A DNA stretch of 52,207 nt from Afifella pfennigii DSM 17143 (GCF_000688515.1 NZ_JHZK01000027.1:1-52207), one strand, 5' to 3'. Positions 33,523-43,515 are shown, counted from the first letter of the stretch. The notes: a model not told the origin generated them from the letters alone. Numbers and translations are program-made.

Positions 33523-34401
33523 GACGCCATTCAGAAACTCCACGAAGGCCTCAGCCACACGCGGCAGCGTCTTGCCCTTCAGCCATACCGCGTTCCAGCG
33601 CCTGCTTAGCGGAAAGCCTTCCACGTCAAGCAGTGCGAGGCGTCCGCTGGACAACTCCAGGCGCATGCTTGCCAGCGGCAGCACGGAAACGCCGAGATCG
33701 GCCATCACCGCCTGCTTGATCGCCTCGGTGCTGCCGAGCTCCATATAGGGCGTGATGCTCACGCCATGCTCGGCCAGATAGCGATCGAACGCCGATCGCG
33801 TTCCGGAGCCGGCCTCGCGCACCAGCCAGCGTTCCTTGACGATCTGTGCAGGTGCGATGCCACGCCCCGCAGCCATCGGGTGGCGCGGATGGGCCGCGAC
33901 GACGATGAGGTTCTCCAGGAACGGACGCACTTCCACCGCAAGGTCGTCAGGCACCTTTCCCATGATAACGAAGTCGTCCTCATTGGCGACGAGCCGCTCA
34001 AGCAGGCGCTCGCGGTTGGTGACGATCAGACTGGGAACCACGGCCGGGTGATCGGCGATGAAGGCGCCCAAGAGGTGCGGAAGGAAGTATTTGGCGCTGG
34101 TGACGACGGAAAGCCGCAGCGGGCCAGCCATCGTGTCGGCGAGCGTCTCAAGCGACCGCTCCAGCGCTTGCAGGCGGCCGAGGATATCGGCACTGGCGGC
34201 GCGCACTTCCTGCCCGGCCGCGGTAAGGAAGAAGCGCTTGCCGATATGCTCGAACAGTTTGGCGCCGACATTGTCTTCCAGCCGCCTGAGCTGGATGGAG
34301 ACCGCCGGCTGCGTCAGATGCAATTCCTCCGCAGCGCGGGTGAAATGGCCGTGCCGCGCCACGGCCTCGAACAGGCGAAGTTGCTGCAATGTGAGATGCA
34401 T
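33469..34401 (-). CDS. cbbR: LysR-type regulator of the cbb operon (CbbR)
   Basis: A 310-residue LysR regulator. The winged helix-turn-helix is at residues 1-60 (LTLQQLRLFEAVARHGHFTRAAEELHLTQ), followed by a substrate-binding domain in which SVVTSAKYFLPHLLGAF and REAGSGTRSAFDRYL are typical of CbbR. It is divergent from cbbL with a 133-base gap, the standard arrangement. CbbR activates cbb genes in response to metabolites such as RuBP or NADPH. The C-terminus ends in a short Pro/Ser run. Confidence 0.93.
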   Translation of the reverse strand: MHLTLQQLRLFEAVARHGHFTRAAEELHLTQPAVSIQLRRLEDNVGAKLFEHIGKRFFLTAAGQEVRAASADILGRLQALERSLETLADTMAGPLRLSVVTSAKYFLPHLLGAFIADHPAVVPSLIVTNRERLLERLVANEDDFVIMGKVPDDLAVEVRPFLENLIVVAAHPRHPMAAGRGIAPAQIVKERWLVREAGSGTRSAFDRYLAEHGVSITPYMELGSTEAIKQAVMADLGVSVLPLASMRLELSSGRLALLDVEGFPLSRRWNAVWLKGKTLPRVAEAFVEFLNGVSEAPASPPPPLVSSPLG

Positions 34402-34534
34402 GGCCCCGTTTCTATCATAATAAAAAGTAAATCATTACCATTGAAACAATTAATTTTTGTTTATGCAAGCGAGCGCCTATTTGCCGGTCGTGACCGACCT
34501 CACCTGGAGGGATCGGCAGCAAAGGGGGCATCTA
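34402..34534. promoter_or_regulatory. cbbR-cbbL divergent promoter region
   Basis: 133 bases, AT-rich between about 34410 and 34465 in contrast to flanking genes. It contains several T-N11-A-type spacings (for example in ATAATAAAAAGTAAATCATTA, 34418-34438), as expected for CbbR binding, but no single operator can be fixed by eye. GGGGG at 34524-34528 is the cbbL RBS. A frame from 34457 into cbbL is open but lacks support. Confidence 0.45.
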
Positions 34535-35953
34535 ATGCTAAAAAGCTATCAAGCAGGCGTGCGCGAATATCGGGAGACCTATTGGGATCCCTATTACACG
34601 CCCAAGGACAGCGACATCCTGGCGGCGTTCAAGATCGTCCCGCAACCGGGCGTGCCGCGCGAGGAGGCCGCTGCCGCGGTGTGCGCGGAATCGTCCACCG
34701 CCACCTGGACCACGGTGTGGACCGACCTGCTCACCGACCTCGACTATTATAAGGGCCGCGCCTATGCGATCGAGGACGTGCCCGGCGACGATGAAGCTTT
34801 CTACGCTTTCATCGCCTATCCGATGGGCCTTTTCGAGGAAGGCTCGATCGTCAACGTCTTCACCTCGCTCGTCGGCAACGTCTTCGGCTTCAAGGCGGTG
34901 CGTGCGCTCAGGCTGGAGGATGTGCGCTTTCCGCTCTGGTTCGTGACCACCTGCGACGGTCCGCCCCACGGCATCCGGGTGGAGCGCGACAAGCTCGACA
35001 AATACGGCCGTCCGCTGCTCGGTTGCACCATCAAGCCCAAGCTCGGCCTGTCGGCGAAGAATTACGGCCGCGCCGTTTACGAATGCCTGCGCGGCGGGCT
35101 CGACTTCACCAAGGATGACGAGAACGTCAACTCGCAGCCCTTCATGCGTTGGCGCGACCGGTTCGAGTTCTGCCAGGAGGCGATCGAGAAGGCCGAGGAG
35201 GAGACCGGCGAGCGCAAGGGCCACTATCTCAACGTCACCGCGCCGAATATGGAGGAGATCTACCGCCGCGCCGAGTTCGCCAAGGAAATCGGCTCGCCGA
35301 TCATCATGAGCGATTATCTCACCATCGGTTGGGCGGCGCATTCAAGCCTGTCGCGCTGGTGCCGCGACAACGGCATGCTCTTGCACGTGCACCGCGCCAT
35401 GCACGGCGTCATCGACCGCAATCCGCGCCACGGCATCAATTTCCGCGTGCTGGCGAAGCTCTTGCGCCTGCTGGGCGGCGACCACCTGCATTCCGGCACG
35501 GTGGTCGGCAAGCTGGAAGGCGACCGCGAGGCGACGCTTGGCTGGGTCGACTTGATGCGCGAGCGCCACGTTGAGGAAGATCGCAGCCGCGGCCTCTTCT
35601 TCGATCAGCCATGGGGGCAAATGGCGCCGGTGATGCCGGTCGCCTCCGGCGGCATCCATGTCTGGCACATGCCCGCGCTCCTGTCGATCTTCGGCGACGA
35701 TGCGGTGTTCCAGTTCGGCGGCGGCACGCTCGGCCATCCCTGGGGCAACGCCGCCGGTGCAGCCGCCAACCGCGTCGCGCTGGAAGCCTGCGTTCAGGCG
35801 CGTAACGATGGCCGCGAGGTGGAGCGCGAGGGCAAGGACATTCTCACCGCTGCCGCCAAGACCAGTTCCGAACTGAAGATGGCGATGGAGACCTGGCGCG
35901 AGGTCCGGTTCGAGTTCGACGTCGTCGATAAGCTCGACGCACCGCACCGCTGA
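34535..35953 (+). CDS. cbbL: RuBisCO large subunit, form IA
   Basis: A 472-residue large subunit, form IA by length and sequence. Active-site residues are complete: K168 (TIKPKLG), carbamylated K193 with D195 and E196 (DFTKDDE), H286 (HVHRAMH), H319, loop-6 K326 (GTVVGKLEG) and S371 (ASGG). ATG 34535 follows AAAGGGGGC. The segment at 257-272 ([15 protein letters not shown]) departs from the usual IMHDYLTGGFTANTS at several near-invariant places. It is followed by cbbS, cbbQ and cbbO. It carboxylates RuBP in the Calvin cycle; other Calvin genes are not in the window. Confidence 0.97.
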   Translation: MLKSYQAGVREYRETYWDPYYTPKDSDILAAFKIVPQPGVPREEAAAAVCAESSTATWTTVWTDLLTDLDYYKGRAYAIEDVPGDDEAFYAFIAYPMGLFEEGSIVNVFTSLVGNVFGFKAVRALRLEDVRFPLWFVTTCDGPPHGIRVERDKLDKYGRPLLGCTIKPKLGLSAKNYGRAVYECLRGGLDFTKDDENVNSQPFMRWRDRFEFCQEAIEKAEEETGERKGHYLNVTAPNMEEIYRRAEFAKEIGSPIIMSDYLTIGWAAHSSLSRWCRDNGMLLHVHRAMHGVIDRNPRHGINFRVLAKLLRLLGGDHLHSGTVVGKLEGDREATLGWVDLMRERHVEEDRSRGLFFDQPWGQMAPVMPVASGGIHVWHMPALLSIFGDDAVFQFGGGTLGHPWGNAAGAAANRVALEACVQARNDGREVEREGKDILTAAAKTSSELKMAMETWREVRFEFDVVDKLDAPHR

Positions 35954-35995
35954 GCCGCCTGTCTCACCTGCAACGCCAAATCTGGACCGATCACC

Positions 35996-36355
35996 ATGAC
36001 CGAGATGAAAGACTATTCCTCGCGTATCTCCGACCCGAACAGCCGCAGGCTGGGGACCTTCTCCTACCTGCCGCCGATGGATGCGGAAGCCCTGCGCAAG
36101 CAGATCAACTACATCGTGGAGCGCGGTTGGACCCCGGCCATCGAGCACACCGAGCCGAGCCACGCCACAGGCCATTATTGGTATATGTGGAAGCTGCCGA
36201 TGTTCGGCGAGACGGATATCGAGCGTGTCCTTGACGAGATCGAGGCCTGCCGCGCCGCCAATCCGGGCCATCACATACGCCTCATCGGCTACGACAACAT
36301 CGCCCAGACGCAAGGCACCTCCATGGTGGTGCATCGCGCTCCCATCAACGTCTGA
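35996..36355 (+). CDS. cbbS: RuBisCO small subunit, form IA
   Basis: A 119-residue small subunit. [45 protein letters not shown] and [16 protein letters not shown] are the conserved small-subunit motifs; the short betaA-betaB loop and lack of a C-terminal hairpin extension indicate the form IA/B type. It lies 42 bases after cbbL. A strong stem-loop directly follows the stop. Confidence 0.96.
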   Translation: MTEMKDYSSRISDPNSRRLGTFSYLPPMDAEALRKQINYIVERGWTPAIEHTEPSHATGHYWYMWKLPMFGETDIERVLDEIEACRAANPGHHIRLIGYDNIAQTQGTSMVVHRAPINV

Positions 36356-36358
36356 CGA

Positions 36359-36416
36359 CAGGCGGCCGGCGTCCGCGCAGCCACATCGCCCGGCTGCGTT
36401 CTCCGCCGGCCGCCTG
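36359..36416 (+). promoter_or_regulatory. Long intra-operon stem-loop between cbbS and cbbQ
   Basis: CAGGCGGCCGGCG (36359-36371) pairs perfectly over 13 bases with CGCCGGCCGCCTG (36404-36416). An inner stem CGCAGCC (36376-36382)/GGCTGCG (36392-36398) closes the loop. It begins right after the cbbS stop and no T-run follows, so it fits an mRNA-stabilising or partial-termination element that keeps cbbLS transcripts above cbbQO. Confidence 0.75.
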
Positions 36417-36438
36417 CCGGCCACACAGGACAGATGCG

Positions 36439-37251
<813 letters not shown>

Positions 37252-37286
37252 GCGCCCATGACACCGGATGGCAAAAGACGATCAGC

Positions 37287-39611
37287 ATGAGCACCCAAGC
37301 GCAGGCGTATCAAGCCGAGCTCGTTGCCACCCTGCCTGAGCTCGCCGATCTGGCTGCGGCCACCTACAGCGACGCGGTGCGGCAATTGTCGCCGGCCGCG
37401 CTGGAGGATCTCTTCGAAGGGGCGTGCGGCCTCGCCCGGCTCGGCAAAGGCAGCGCCGTCGTTGCCGCCTATCTCGGCGCCATGCCGACGGTGGCGCAAG
37501 AGTGCGGCGAGGGGGCGATCCGCGATTGCCGGCTTGCCGTGATGAAGCTCGCCTCCATGACCTCCGGCGAGGTTCTGACGCTCGTTTTTCGCAGCCTTGC
37601 CATCGCCGCCAGCCGAATGAGCGACGCCGCCCTGCTGACGGTCTATCTGCAGCTTCTGCACCGGCTGGCCGCTCGCGCGCCGCGCGGGCTGCGGCCTATG
37701 CTCGGTCATATCGACGAACTGCTCGGCAAGCTGACGCTGTCGGGGCTGCGTGCCTGGACGGAGTTCGGCGCGGAGGCCCATCACCGGGATGTCGCGGCCC
37801 AGACCAGCTATTTCGGGCTCCAGTCGCAGGAAAGTCGCGCCGTCTTGGAACGCGAACGGCGCGGCACCTTGTTCGTGGACAGCCATAGGAGGCTCTCTGC
37901 CTATCTGCGAGCTTTCTGGGGGCGCGATTTCGCGCTGCGGCCGACCATTTCCCACGAGGGTGGGCCGTCTTGCTTCATCGAGGCGGGGCGGTTGCATCTG
38001 CCCGACGCCACCGATGCCCACGGCGCCGTCTGCGGCCTCGACACCTACCGCGCCATGGCTGCGCATATGGCGGCCCACCTCGTCTCCACCAAGCGGCCGC
38101 CGTCTGGCGAGGGATTGTCGCCGGCGGAACGTTTCCTCATCGGTTTCCTGGAGGACGCGCGCGTGGAGCACCTGGCTGCCTGCCGCTTTCCCGGTATGCG
38201 CCGGCTATGGCGGGCTCTGATGCCGACCGAACTCGCCGATCCTCCGCCCCACCCCACGGTCGGGCTCCTGGAACGGTTGGCGATGGCGCTGCTGGAACCG
38301 GGGGCCCGGACCGGCGATGCTGAACTCGACGCCTTCGCCGAAGGCTTTCACGCCCAGATCGGTGCCGATGAGCCGGGGCTTTCCTTCATGCTCGGGCGGT
38401 CGCTGGCCGACAAGCTCACGGCACGCAAAGCGATGCCGAGCCTGCGTATGCTGGAGCGCCTGCGTCTGCCATGGCGCGACGACAATCGCTTCCTGTGGGA
38501 GCCGGAGCATTTCGAACGCCTCGACCAATTCGGTGGGGAGCCGGACCCCGAAGCGTCCATCCGCCGCCGGGTCGGACTGATGGAATTCATCAACGAGATC
38601 GACGTGGAGAATGCCGGCGAGGATGCGCAGGAGGTCTGGGTGCTCGGCTCGGAGCTTTTTCCTTACGAGGATGAGGGCGTCTCCTACAATCAGCGCGAGG
38701 GACGGCCGCAGGTCTCCGCGCCGGTGCACTATCCAGAATGGGACTACCAGATGCAGCTCGCCCGTCCGAACTGGACGACCCTGCGTGAGCATGCTGCGAG
38801 CCGGGGAGCCCCCGCCGTGATCGACCAGATGCTGGCAGAGCAAAAAGCCATCGGCCAGCGCATCCGCCGCATCGTCGACCAGCTTCGCCCGCAGGGCCTT
38901 GAGCGCGTGCGCCGGTTGGAGGACGGCGATGAGCTCGATCTCGGCGCCGCCGTCGACGCCATGGTGATGCTGCGTCTCGGGCGGCAGCCGGATGCCCGCA
39001 TCACCATGCGCAATCTCATTCGCCGCCGCGATCTGGCAGCTTTGATCCTGATCGACCTTTCTCAATCGACCAATGAGGTGGTGCATGGCTCGACCCGCAC
39101 GGTGATCGATCTCACCCGCGAGGCCTGCGCGCTGCTGGCCACCGCCATCTCCGGCATCGGCGATCCCTTCGCCATCCACGGCTTCGCCTCCAACGGCCGC
39201 CAAGATGTGCGCTACGTCCGCTTCAAGGACTTCGACCAGCGCTTCGATGCCGACGTCAAGGCCAGGCTTGCCGGCATGTCGGGCGGATTGTCGACGCGAA
39301 TGGGCGCGGCGATGCGGCATGCCGGCCGCTACCTGGCGCAGCGGCGGGAGAGCCATCGGCTGTTGCTGATGATTACCGACGGCGCACCCGCCGATATCGA
39401 CGAACGCGATCCGCAGCATTTGCGCATGGACACCAAGAAGGCGGTGGAAGACCTGCGCGCGGAGGGCGTGCGCACCTATTGCCTCAGCCTCGACCCGCTG
39501 GCCGATCGATATGTGGAGCGCATCTTCGGTGCCGGTGAGTTCGCAGTGATCGACCATGTCCGCCGCCTGCCCGAACGGCTGCCAACGCTCTTCGGTAGCC
39601 TGACGCGCTGA
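37287..39611 (+). CDS. cbbO: RuBisCO activase adaptor CbbO (vWA domain)
   Basis: A 774-residue protein. The long N-terminal part is helical (about 1-560), and the C-terminal vWA domain (from about 585) has the MIDAS motif LILIDLSQSTNE (DxSxS) and, later, MITDGAPADIDERD. CbbO binds RuBisCO through its vWA domain and links it to the CbbQ ring. Length and layout match known CbbO/NorD-like proteins. It starts 35 bases after cbbQ and is the last gene of the operon. Confidence 0.94.
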   Translation: MSTQAQAYQAELVATLPELADLAAATYSDAVRQLSPAALEDLFEGACGLARLGKGSAVVAAYLGAMPTVAQECGEGAIRDCRLAVMKLASMTSGEVLTLVFRSLAIAASRMSDAALLTVYLQLLHRLAARAPRGLRPMLGHIDELLGKLTLSGLRAWTEFGAEAHHRDVAAQTSYFGLQSQESRAVLERERRGTLFVDSHRRLSAYLRAFWGRDFALRPTISHEGGPSCFIEAGRLHLPDATDAHGAVCGLDTYRAMAAHMAAHLVSTKRPPSGEGLSPAERFLIGFLEDARVEHLAACRFPGMRRLWRALMPTELADPPPHPTVGLLERLAMALLEPGARTGDAELDAFAEGFHAQIGADEPGLSFMLGRSLADKLTARKAMPSLRMLERLRLPWRDDNRFLWEPEHFERLDQFGGEPDPEASIRRRVGLMEFINEIDVENAGEDAQEVWVLGSELFPYEDEGVSYNQREGRPQVSAPVHYPEWDYQMQLARPNWTTLREHAASRGAPAVIDQMLAEQKAIGQRIRRIVDQLRPQGLERVRRLEDGDELDLGAAVDAMVMLRLGRQPDARITMRNLIRRRDLAALILIDLSQSTNEVVHGSTRTVIDLTREACALLATAISGIGDPFAIHGFASNGRQDVRYVRFKDFDQRFDADVKARLAGMSGGLSTRMGAAMRHAGRYLAQRRESHRLLLMITDGAPADIDERDPQHLRMDTKKAVEDLRAEGVRTYCLSLDPLADRYVERIFGAGEFAVIDHVRRLPERLPTLFGSLTR

Positions 39612-39875
39612 CGCGACGGCTTGCGATGCCGTGCCATCATCCGGGAGCGAGGATGAAGACGCGGCAGACGGAGCCGGTGAGACCTCATCGCGCTTCGCCG
39701 GTGGGGAGGCGTGTCGCCTCGCGCGTCCGTCCGGCCGCGCTCATAGGCTTCGGCAAGGCCGCGTTCACGCAGGGTGGATTCGGCTCGCACGTTCTGCTGA
39801 GCGAACTGCTGAAAGAGCATGAAGTAGTCGGGCGCCACCACCGCCGGATGAGCGCCTTGCGCTTCGGCCCTTCGG
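39612..39875. other. Gene-free stretch after cbbO
   Basis: About 260 bases with no supported gene. Frames are open on both strands but show no recognisable domain. The base composition begins to shift here towards the less GC-rich stretch that ends at tRNA-Met. Confidence 0.35.
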
Positions 39876-40184
39876 TTGCGCGAAAGTAAAGGCACCGCCG
39901 AAGGCATGGCCCTTATCAACGAAGCCTACCGCGAAAACCTTGAAGTCGCCGCCGCGATCTACAACGGCCCCCGACAGATGATGGGGCTTGGCAAAGACGT
40001 GCATACGATCATGGCGGGCAACATCGCCGGGTTGTGGGCACCTGACGGTTGGAAGGCGCTTAACGAAGGCTTGGACGTGCAGAAGACCTTGAAGAACTAC
40101 TAACCACTTATCGGCGACATTCACGGGGCGTACTACAACCCCGCCGTCGTAGCCGAAGCCGAAGCGTCGCGGGTCGAAGTCTAA
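39876..40184 (+). pseudogene. Phage-like protein fragment with an in-frame TAA
   Basis: From about 39876 the plus frame reads ESKGTAEGMALINEAYRENL, then GKDVHTIMAGNIAGLWAPDGW, to a TAA at 40101-40103. The same frame resumes as PLIGDIHGAYYNPAVVAEAE to a second TAA at 40182-40184. Codon use (many GAA, AAC, CTT) differs from neighbouring genes. I recognise no family with certainty; it reads like the C-terminal part of a phage-borne protein split by a stop. No proper start is visible, so it is likely decayed. Confidence 0.45.
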
Positions 40185-40235
40185 CTTACTCGGGCTTGCC
40201 CAATTACGGGCAAGAGCAAGGCTAAGTGCCAACTA

Positions 40236-40259
40236 CCGCGCCTTCGGGCGCGGCTTTTT
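40236..40259 (+). terminator. Rho-independent terminator
   Basis: CCGCGCC (40236-40242), tetraloop TTCG, GGCGCGG (40247-40253), then CTTTTT. This is a textbook hairpin and T-run on the plus strand. It ends where the convergent GIY-YIG gene stops (TAA at 40258-40260), so it would end transcription arriving from the phage-like fragment side. Confidence 0.9.
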
Positions 40260-41013
40260 ACATGAACTTCTTCCGTAAACGGAACGCGCGAACGTCGCTG
40301 GCATCCAAGTTGAACCATTCGCCATTCATGCGCTTATCCTTGAAGCGATTGTGCCAATAAGCTTCAATGCCGCTAGGGTCGTCGGTTTCTATGCTGTGAA
40401 TTGGCTCAAGAACTTCGGCAAGCTGTAGGCCAATTTCATACTGCCGTCGGTCGATAGAATTCGTCTTGCCGATTTTGTAGAAATTACCAGATTTTAGCAT
40501 GTAGACATAGCCGGTCGCGACGGGGCCAAGACGCTCAACAACGTCTTCTTCGTTGCTTGCCGGTGGCAATGCCTCGATTGCTTCGGACAGAATTTTTGCG
40601 GCTTCTTGGCCAAGCCCATGCTGTCTTACATGGTCTAACGCGGCAACCAGCCTATCTCGCCTTAAGCCGATGTGATTGGCCAGAGTGGAGTGCGACGGAA
40701 AGGAATCGTTCGCGCGCCTCTCAATACGAATATCACCTTCGGTTGGGACGCGGCCAAGCTTCGCGATCAAGGACACGTAAGCATTCAATACGTGTTCTTT
40801 GTCGAACTGCCCTTGAAATCCGTTTGCGGTTAAGCCTGCGTCCTTGAGTGCGTCACCCCACCGCGCCCAATGCAGCCCATACCATTCATGGCGTTTGACC
40901 CCGGTGACTGCCTCGAAACGCTGCCGACCGGGTGCGCTGCCTTCCGCGCGGGCAATCCGCTTAATGTGTTCTACAATTTCTTCTTTTGTTACCGCCATGG
41001 GACGCTTCGACAT
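40258..41013 (-). CDS. GIY-YIG nuclease domain protein with homing-endonuclease-associated repeats
   Basis: A 251-residue protein. The C-terminal domain (about 165-245) reads GYVYMLKSGNFYKIGKT...RRQYEIG...EAYWHNRFKDKRMNGEWFNL, a GIY-YIG nuclease of the T5orf172/MUG113 group. The N-terminal part contains two helical repeats (TKEEIVEHIKRIARAEG and KEHVLNAYVSLIAKLGRVPTEGDI) like those linked to homing endonucleases. Codon use is far less GC-biased than the neighbours, indicating transfer. ATG 41013 was chosen; ATG 40998 is an alternative. It lies next to tRNA-Met, a common integration site. Confidence 0.8.
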   Translation of the reverse strand: MSKRPMAVTKEEIVEHIKRIARAEGSAPGRQRFEAVTGVKRHEWYGLHWARWGDALKDAGLTANGFQGQFDKEHVLNAYVSLIAKLGRVPTEGDIRIERRANDSFPSHSTLANHIGLRRDRLVAALDHVRQHGLGQEAAKILSEAIEALPPASNEEDVVERLGPVATGYVYMLKSGNFYKIGKTNSIDRRQYEIGLQLAEVLEPIHSIETDDPSGIEAYWHNRFKDKRMNGEWFNLDASDVRAFRLRKKFM

Positions 41014-41140
41014 GAATTCTTCGTGACTACACCTTAGTGCCGGTCGCGGCAAACGTCACGCCTGAACCCCAGTTCGACTTGGGGTAGATTGTGGGTAGAG
41101 CTTCCGTTCCCGGCAATTTATCAATAAAATCAATGATATG

Positions 41141-41217
41141 TGGTAGCGGAGGAGGGACTTGAACCCCCGACACGCGGATTATGATTCCGCTGCTCTAACC
41201 AACTGAGCTACTCCGCC
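41141..41217 (-). tRNA. tRNA-Met (CAU), elongator type
   Basis: On the minus strand the 77 bases start GGCGGAGTAGCTCAGTTGG and end CTACCA, with an encoded CCA. The anticodon stem GCGGA/TCCGC encloses loop ATCATAA, giving anticodon CAU; the T arm GGGGGTTCAAGTCCC is standard. The D arm and acceptor pair (GGCGGAG/CTCCGCT, with one G-T) are those of alphaproteobacterial elongator tRNA-Met. A CAU tRNA modified to read Ile is a less likely alternative. Confidence 0.95.
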
Positions 41218-41431
41218 GTCTGGCGACCGGCGCCATTGCGGCAAGGGCCGAAGCGAGCCTTCTGCCATGTCCGAAGCGGTGCAAAGCCCCGAACGAGCCA
41301 GGGATATACGGTCGGGCGCCTGGGGCGTCAAGCGAGGCGATCGCGACCCCCGATCGGCCCCGGCGCAGGCCTGAGGGCGGTCAAGGCGGTGCCGCCGCGG
41401 TGCCATGCGAGCAAGCGGCCTCCGCGCGGCC

Positions 41432-42361
41432 TCAGCCGATGAGGACGCCCGTGCCGGCCCCGACCGAATAGAGCAGGAAGGCGACCAGCGCCGCCGGCTG
41501 CGCCGGCCGTTTGCGATGGAAAGTCTGCGGCTCGCGCCAGATGGCGAAGCTCGCATAGGCGGCGGCCGGCAGGAAGAGGGCGCCGAGCCAGACGGCCTTG
41601 GGAAGTCCCGCCGCCGGCAGGGCGAGAAGGATGAGGGCGGCGGCAAGATAGATCGCCGGCAGCACCTGGCTCGCCTTTTCCTTGCCGAGCTGGACGACGA
41701 GGTTGCGCTTGCCGGAGGCCTTGTCGGCCTCGTAGTCGGGGAATTCGTTCACCCACAGGAAGGCGGCCACGATGAGGCCGAGCGGCAGGGACAGGAGGAA
41801 GACCTCGGCGGAGAGTTGATGGGTCTGGATGAGATAGGTGGCAAGGGCGATCAGCGGCCCGTAGACGACCATCACCGCCGCCTCGCCGCCGCCGCGATAG
41901 GAAAGCTTCAGGGGCGGGCCCTGATAGGACCAGCCGAGCAGGGCGCCCGCCAGGCCGAACCACAGGACGGCCGGCTCGCGTGCCACGACGATGAAAATGC
42001 CGAGGAGGCCGGCGAGCGCCGTCATGGCGATGGCGATCTCCCAGGTCTGGCGACGGGTGAGGAGATCCTCCACCAAGACCCGCTTGCCGCCTGAGAAGGG
42101 CGTGCGGTCTTCCGGCGCCACGCGCAGATCGGTGCCCGAATCGTAATCATAGATGTCGCCGGTGGCGTTCTTGGCCGCTTCCAGGGCGAAGACGGTTATC
42201 GCCGTGGCGATCAGCCAGCCCCAGTGAAGGCCGCCCTCCACTGAGGCGACGGCGGCGCCCAGATAGATGGAGGCGAGCGAAGTCAGGCTGATCTTCGGAT
42301 CGGCAAGGCGCGAGAAGCCACCCCAGAAATCGCCGTCCCGCCCGATATCGGTCTCGCTCAT
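41432..42361 (-). CDS. UbiA-family prenyltransferase (MenA-like)
   Basis: A 309-residue membrane protein with about eight helices. The two Mg-diphosphate motifs are NATGDIYDYDSGTD (about 63-76) and NEFPDYEADKASGKRN, and PLKLSYRGGGE sits between them. This layout is closest to dihydroxynaphthoate prenyltransferases (MenA) within the UbiA family. The ATG at 42361 overlaps the COQ10-like gene stop by 4 bases; the open frame upstream is a shadow. Quinone or other prenylated product is not decided by sequence alone. Confidence 0.85.
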   Translation of the reverse strand: MSETDIGRDGDFWGGFSRLADPKISLTSLASIYLGAAVASVEGGLHWGWLIATAITVFALEAAKNATGDIYDYDSGTDLRVAPEDRTPFSGGKRVLVEDLLTRRQTWEIAIAMTALAGLLGIFIVVAREPAVLWFGLAGALLGWSYQGPPLKLSYRGGGEAAVMVVYGPLIALATYLIQTHQLSAEVFLLSLPLGLIVAAFLWVNEFPDYEADKASGKRNLVVQLGKEKASQVLPAIYLAAALILLALPAAGLPKAVWLGALFLPAAAYASFAIWREPQTFHRKRPAQPAALVAFLLYSVGAGTGVLIG

Positions 42362-42825
42362 GCCGAGCTCTCCTCTTGGCCTGTCGTCTTCTGTTTTCGC
42401 CGCGCCTCGGCCCGCTCGCGGAAGGCCTCGACCGAGCGGACGTAGAACTGGCGCACCAGCGCCTCGCGGAAGCCGCCGAGAAAGGCGGGAGCGAGCGTAA
42501 AATCGACGCTCATGGTCACGGCGGTGCGCTCCGGCTCCAGCGCCTTGAAGAACCATTCATGGCGAAGGCTTCTGAAGGGCTTGTCGTAGGAGCGGATGAG
42601 GATGTGCTCCGGCGGGTCGAAATGCGCATAGCTGGTGAAGGCGACGGTGAAGCCGGGAATGCCCACGCGCTGGCGCACGGTCAGATCGTTGCCCTGCCGC
42701 TCCACGATGCGCGCCTCCAGGAAGCCCGGCAGGAACTGCGCATAGCTCTCCACGTCCGAAACCATGTCGAACACCTCCTGGCAGGAAAGCTCGACGGTTA
42801 GCTTTGTGTCGAAATGCCCGGCCAT
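42358..42825 (-). CDS. START-fold COQ10/RatA family protein (quinone-binding)
   Basis: A 155-residue polyketide-cyclase/START-like protein. The opening VELSCQEVFDMVSDVESYAQFLPGFLEARIVERQGN is the signature of the COQ10/RatA family, and SLRHEWFFKAL and TMSVDFTLAPAFLGG match its later strands. In eukaryotes and alphaproteobacteria such proteins bind ubiquinone and help its delivery to respiratory enzymes; RatA-type ribosome effects have been described in E. coli. Overlap with the UbiA-family gene favours the quinone role. Confidence 0.88.
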   Translation of the reverse strand: MAGHFDTKLTVELSCQEVFDMVSDVESYAQFLPGFLEARIVERQGNDLTVRQRVGIPGFTVAFTSYAHFDPPEHILIRSYDKPFRSLRHEWFFKALEPERTAVTMSVDFTLAPAFLGGFREALVRQFYVRSVEAFRERAEARRKQKTTGQEESSA

Positions 42826-42833
42826 TCCGTCGG

Positions 42834-43484
42834 TCAGCCGAGGCCGCGCATCGGCTCGGCCGCGGGCCGGCTCTGCGCCCAGGCGCGCGCCAGCTCCGCC
42901 AGCTGGCTCTGCGCCTCCGCGATGGCGCCCTGCCGCTCGGCCGCGCCCATGCGCGTGCCCTCCGCATGGACAAAGGCGACGTCGGTGACGCCGATGAAGC
43001 GCATCACCTTCTTCATATAAGGGACCTGGAAGTCGGAGGCGGGGTCGGCGGAAAGGTAGTAGCCGCCGCGCGCGGTGACGATCAACGTGCGCTTGCCTTC
43101 CAGCAGGCCCTCAACCCCGCCGGGCCCGTAGCGGAAGGTCCTTCCCGCCCGCAGCACATGGTCGATCCAGGTCTTGAAGTTGGCCGGCACGGTGAAATTG
43201 TGCATCGGCATGGAGAACAGGTAGCTGTCGTGCTCGTAAAGGTCCTCAATATAGGCTTCCGACGGCGCGATGGCGGCCTGCATCGCGGCGTCGCGTTCAT
43301 GCGGCTGCGCGAGGTCGGCCTTCACCCAGCCCGCATCCAGAAGGGGCGGCGGCTCGGCGACGAGATCGCGCAAGGTGACGCCGATATCCGGCTGCAACGC
43401 CTTCAGCTGTTCCACGAAAGCGTTGGAAAGGCGGCGGGTGACCGACGCTGGGTCGGGACTCGCCTCAATGTGTAGAAGTCGCAT
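42834..43484 (-). CDS. FMN-dependent NAD(P)H:quinone/azo reductase (AzoR-like)
   Basis: A 216-residue flavodoxin-fold reductase. MRLLHIEASPDPASVTRRLS carries the FMN phosphate loop, and YLFSMPMHNFTVPANFKTWIDHVLRAGRTFRY with GKRTLIVTARGGYY matches AzoR/MdaB-type enzymes. The chosen ATG 43484 gives the standard N-terminus; the longer frame adds a charged tail without support. It lies 8 bases before the COQ10-like gene. It reduces quinones or azo compounds by two electrons. Confidence 0.87.
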   Translation of the reverse strand: MRLLHIEASPDPASVTRRLSNAFVEQLKALQPDIGVTLRDLVAEPPPLLDAGWVKADLAQPHERDAAMQAAIAPSEAYIEDLYEHDSYLFSMPMHNFTVPANFKTWIDHVLRAGRTFRYGPGGVEGLLEGKRTLIVTARGGYYLSADPASDFQVPYMKKVMRFIGVTDVAFVHAEGTRMGAAERQGAIAEAQSQLAELARAWAQSRPAAEPMRGLG

Positions 43485-43515
43485 GGTCTGGCAGCGTGGG
43501 GCTCGTTGTCTCGAC

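Noticed and set aside
41141-41217. Direct repeat of the tRNA-Met 3' end marking the far att site of an island
   Set aside because: I looked for the tRNA 3' sequence in 39.6-41.1 kb and did not find a second copy; the other boundary may have been lost.
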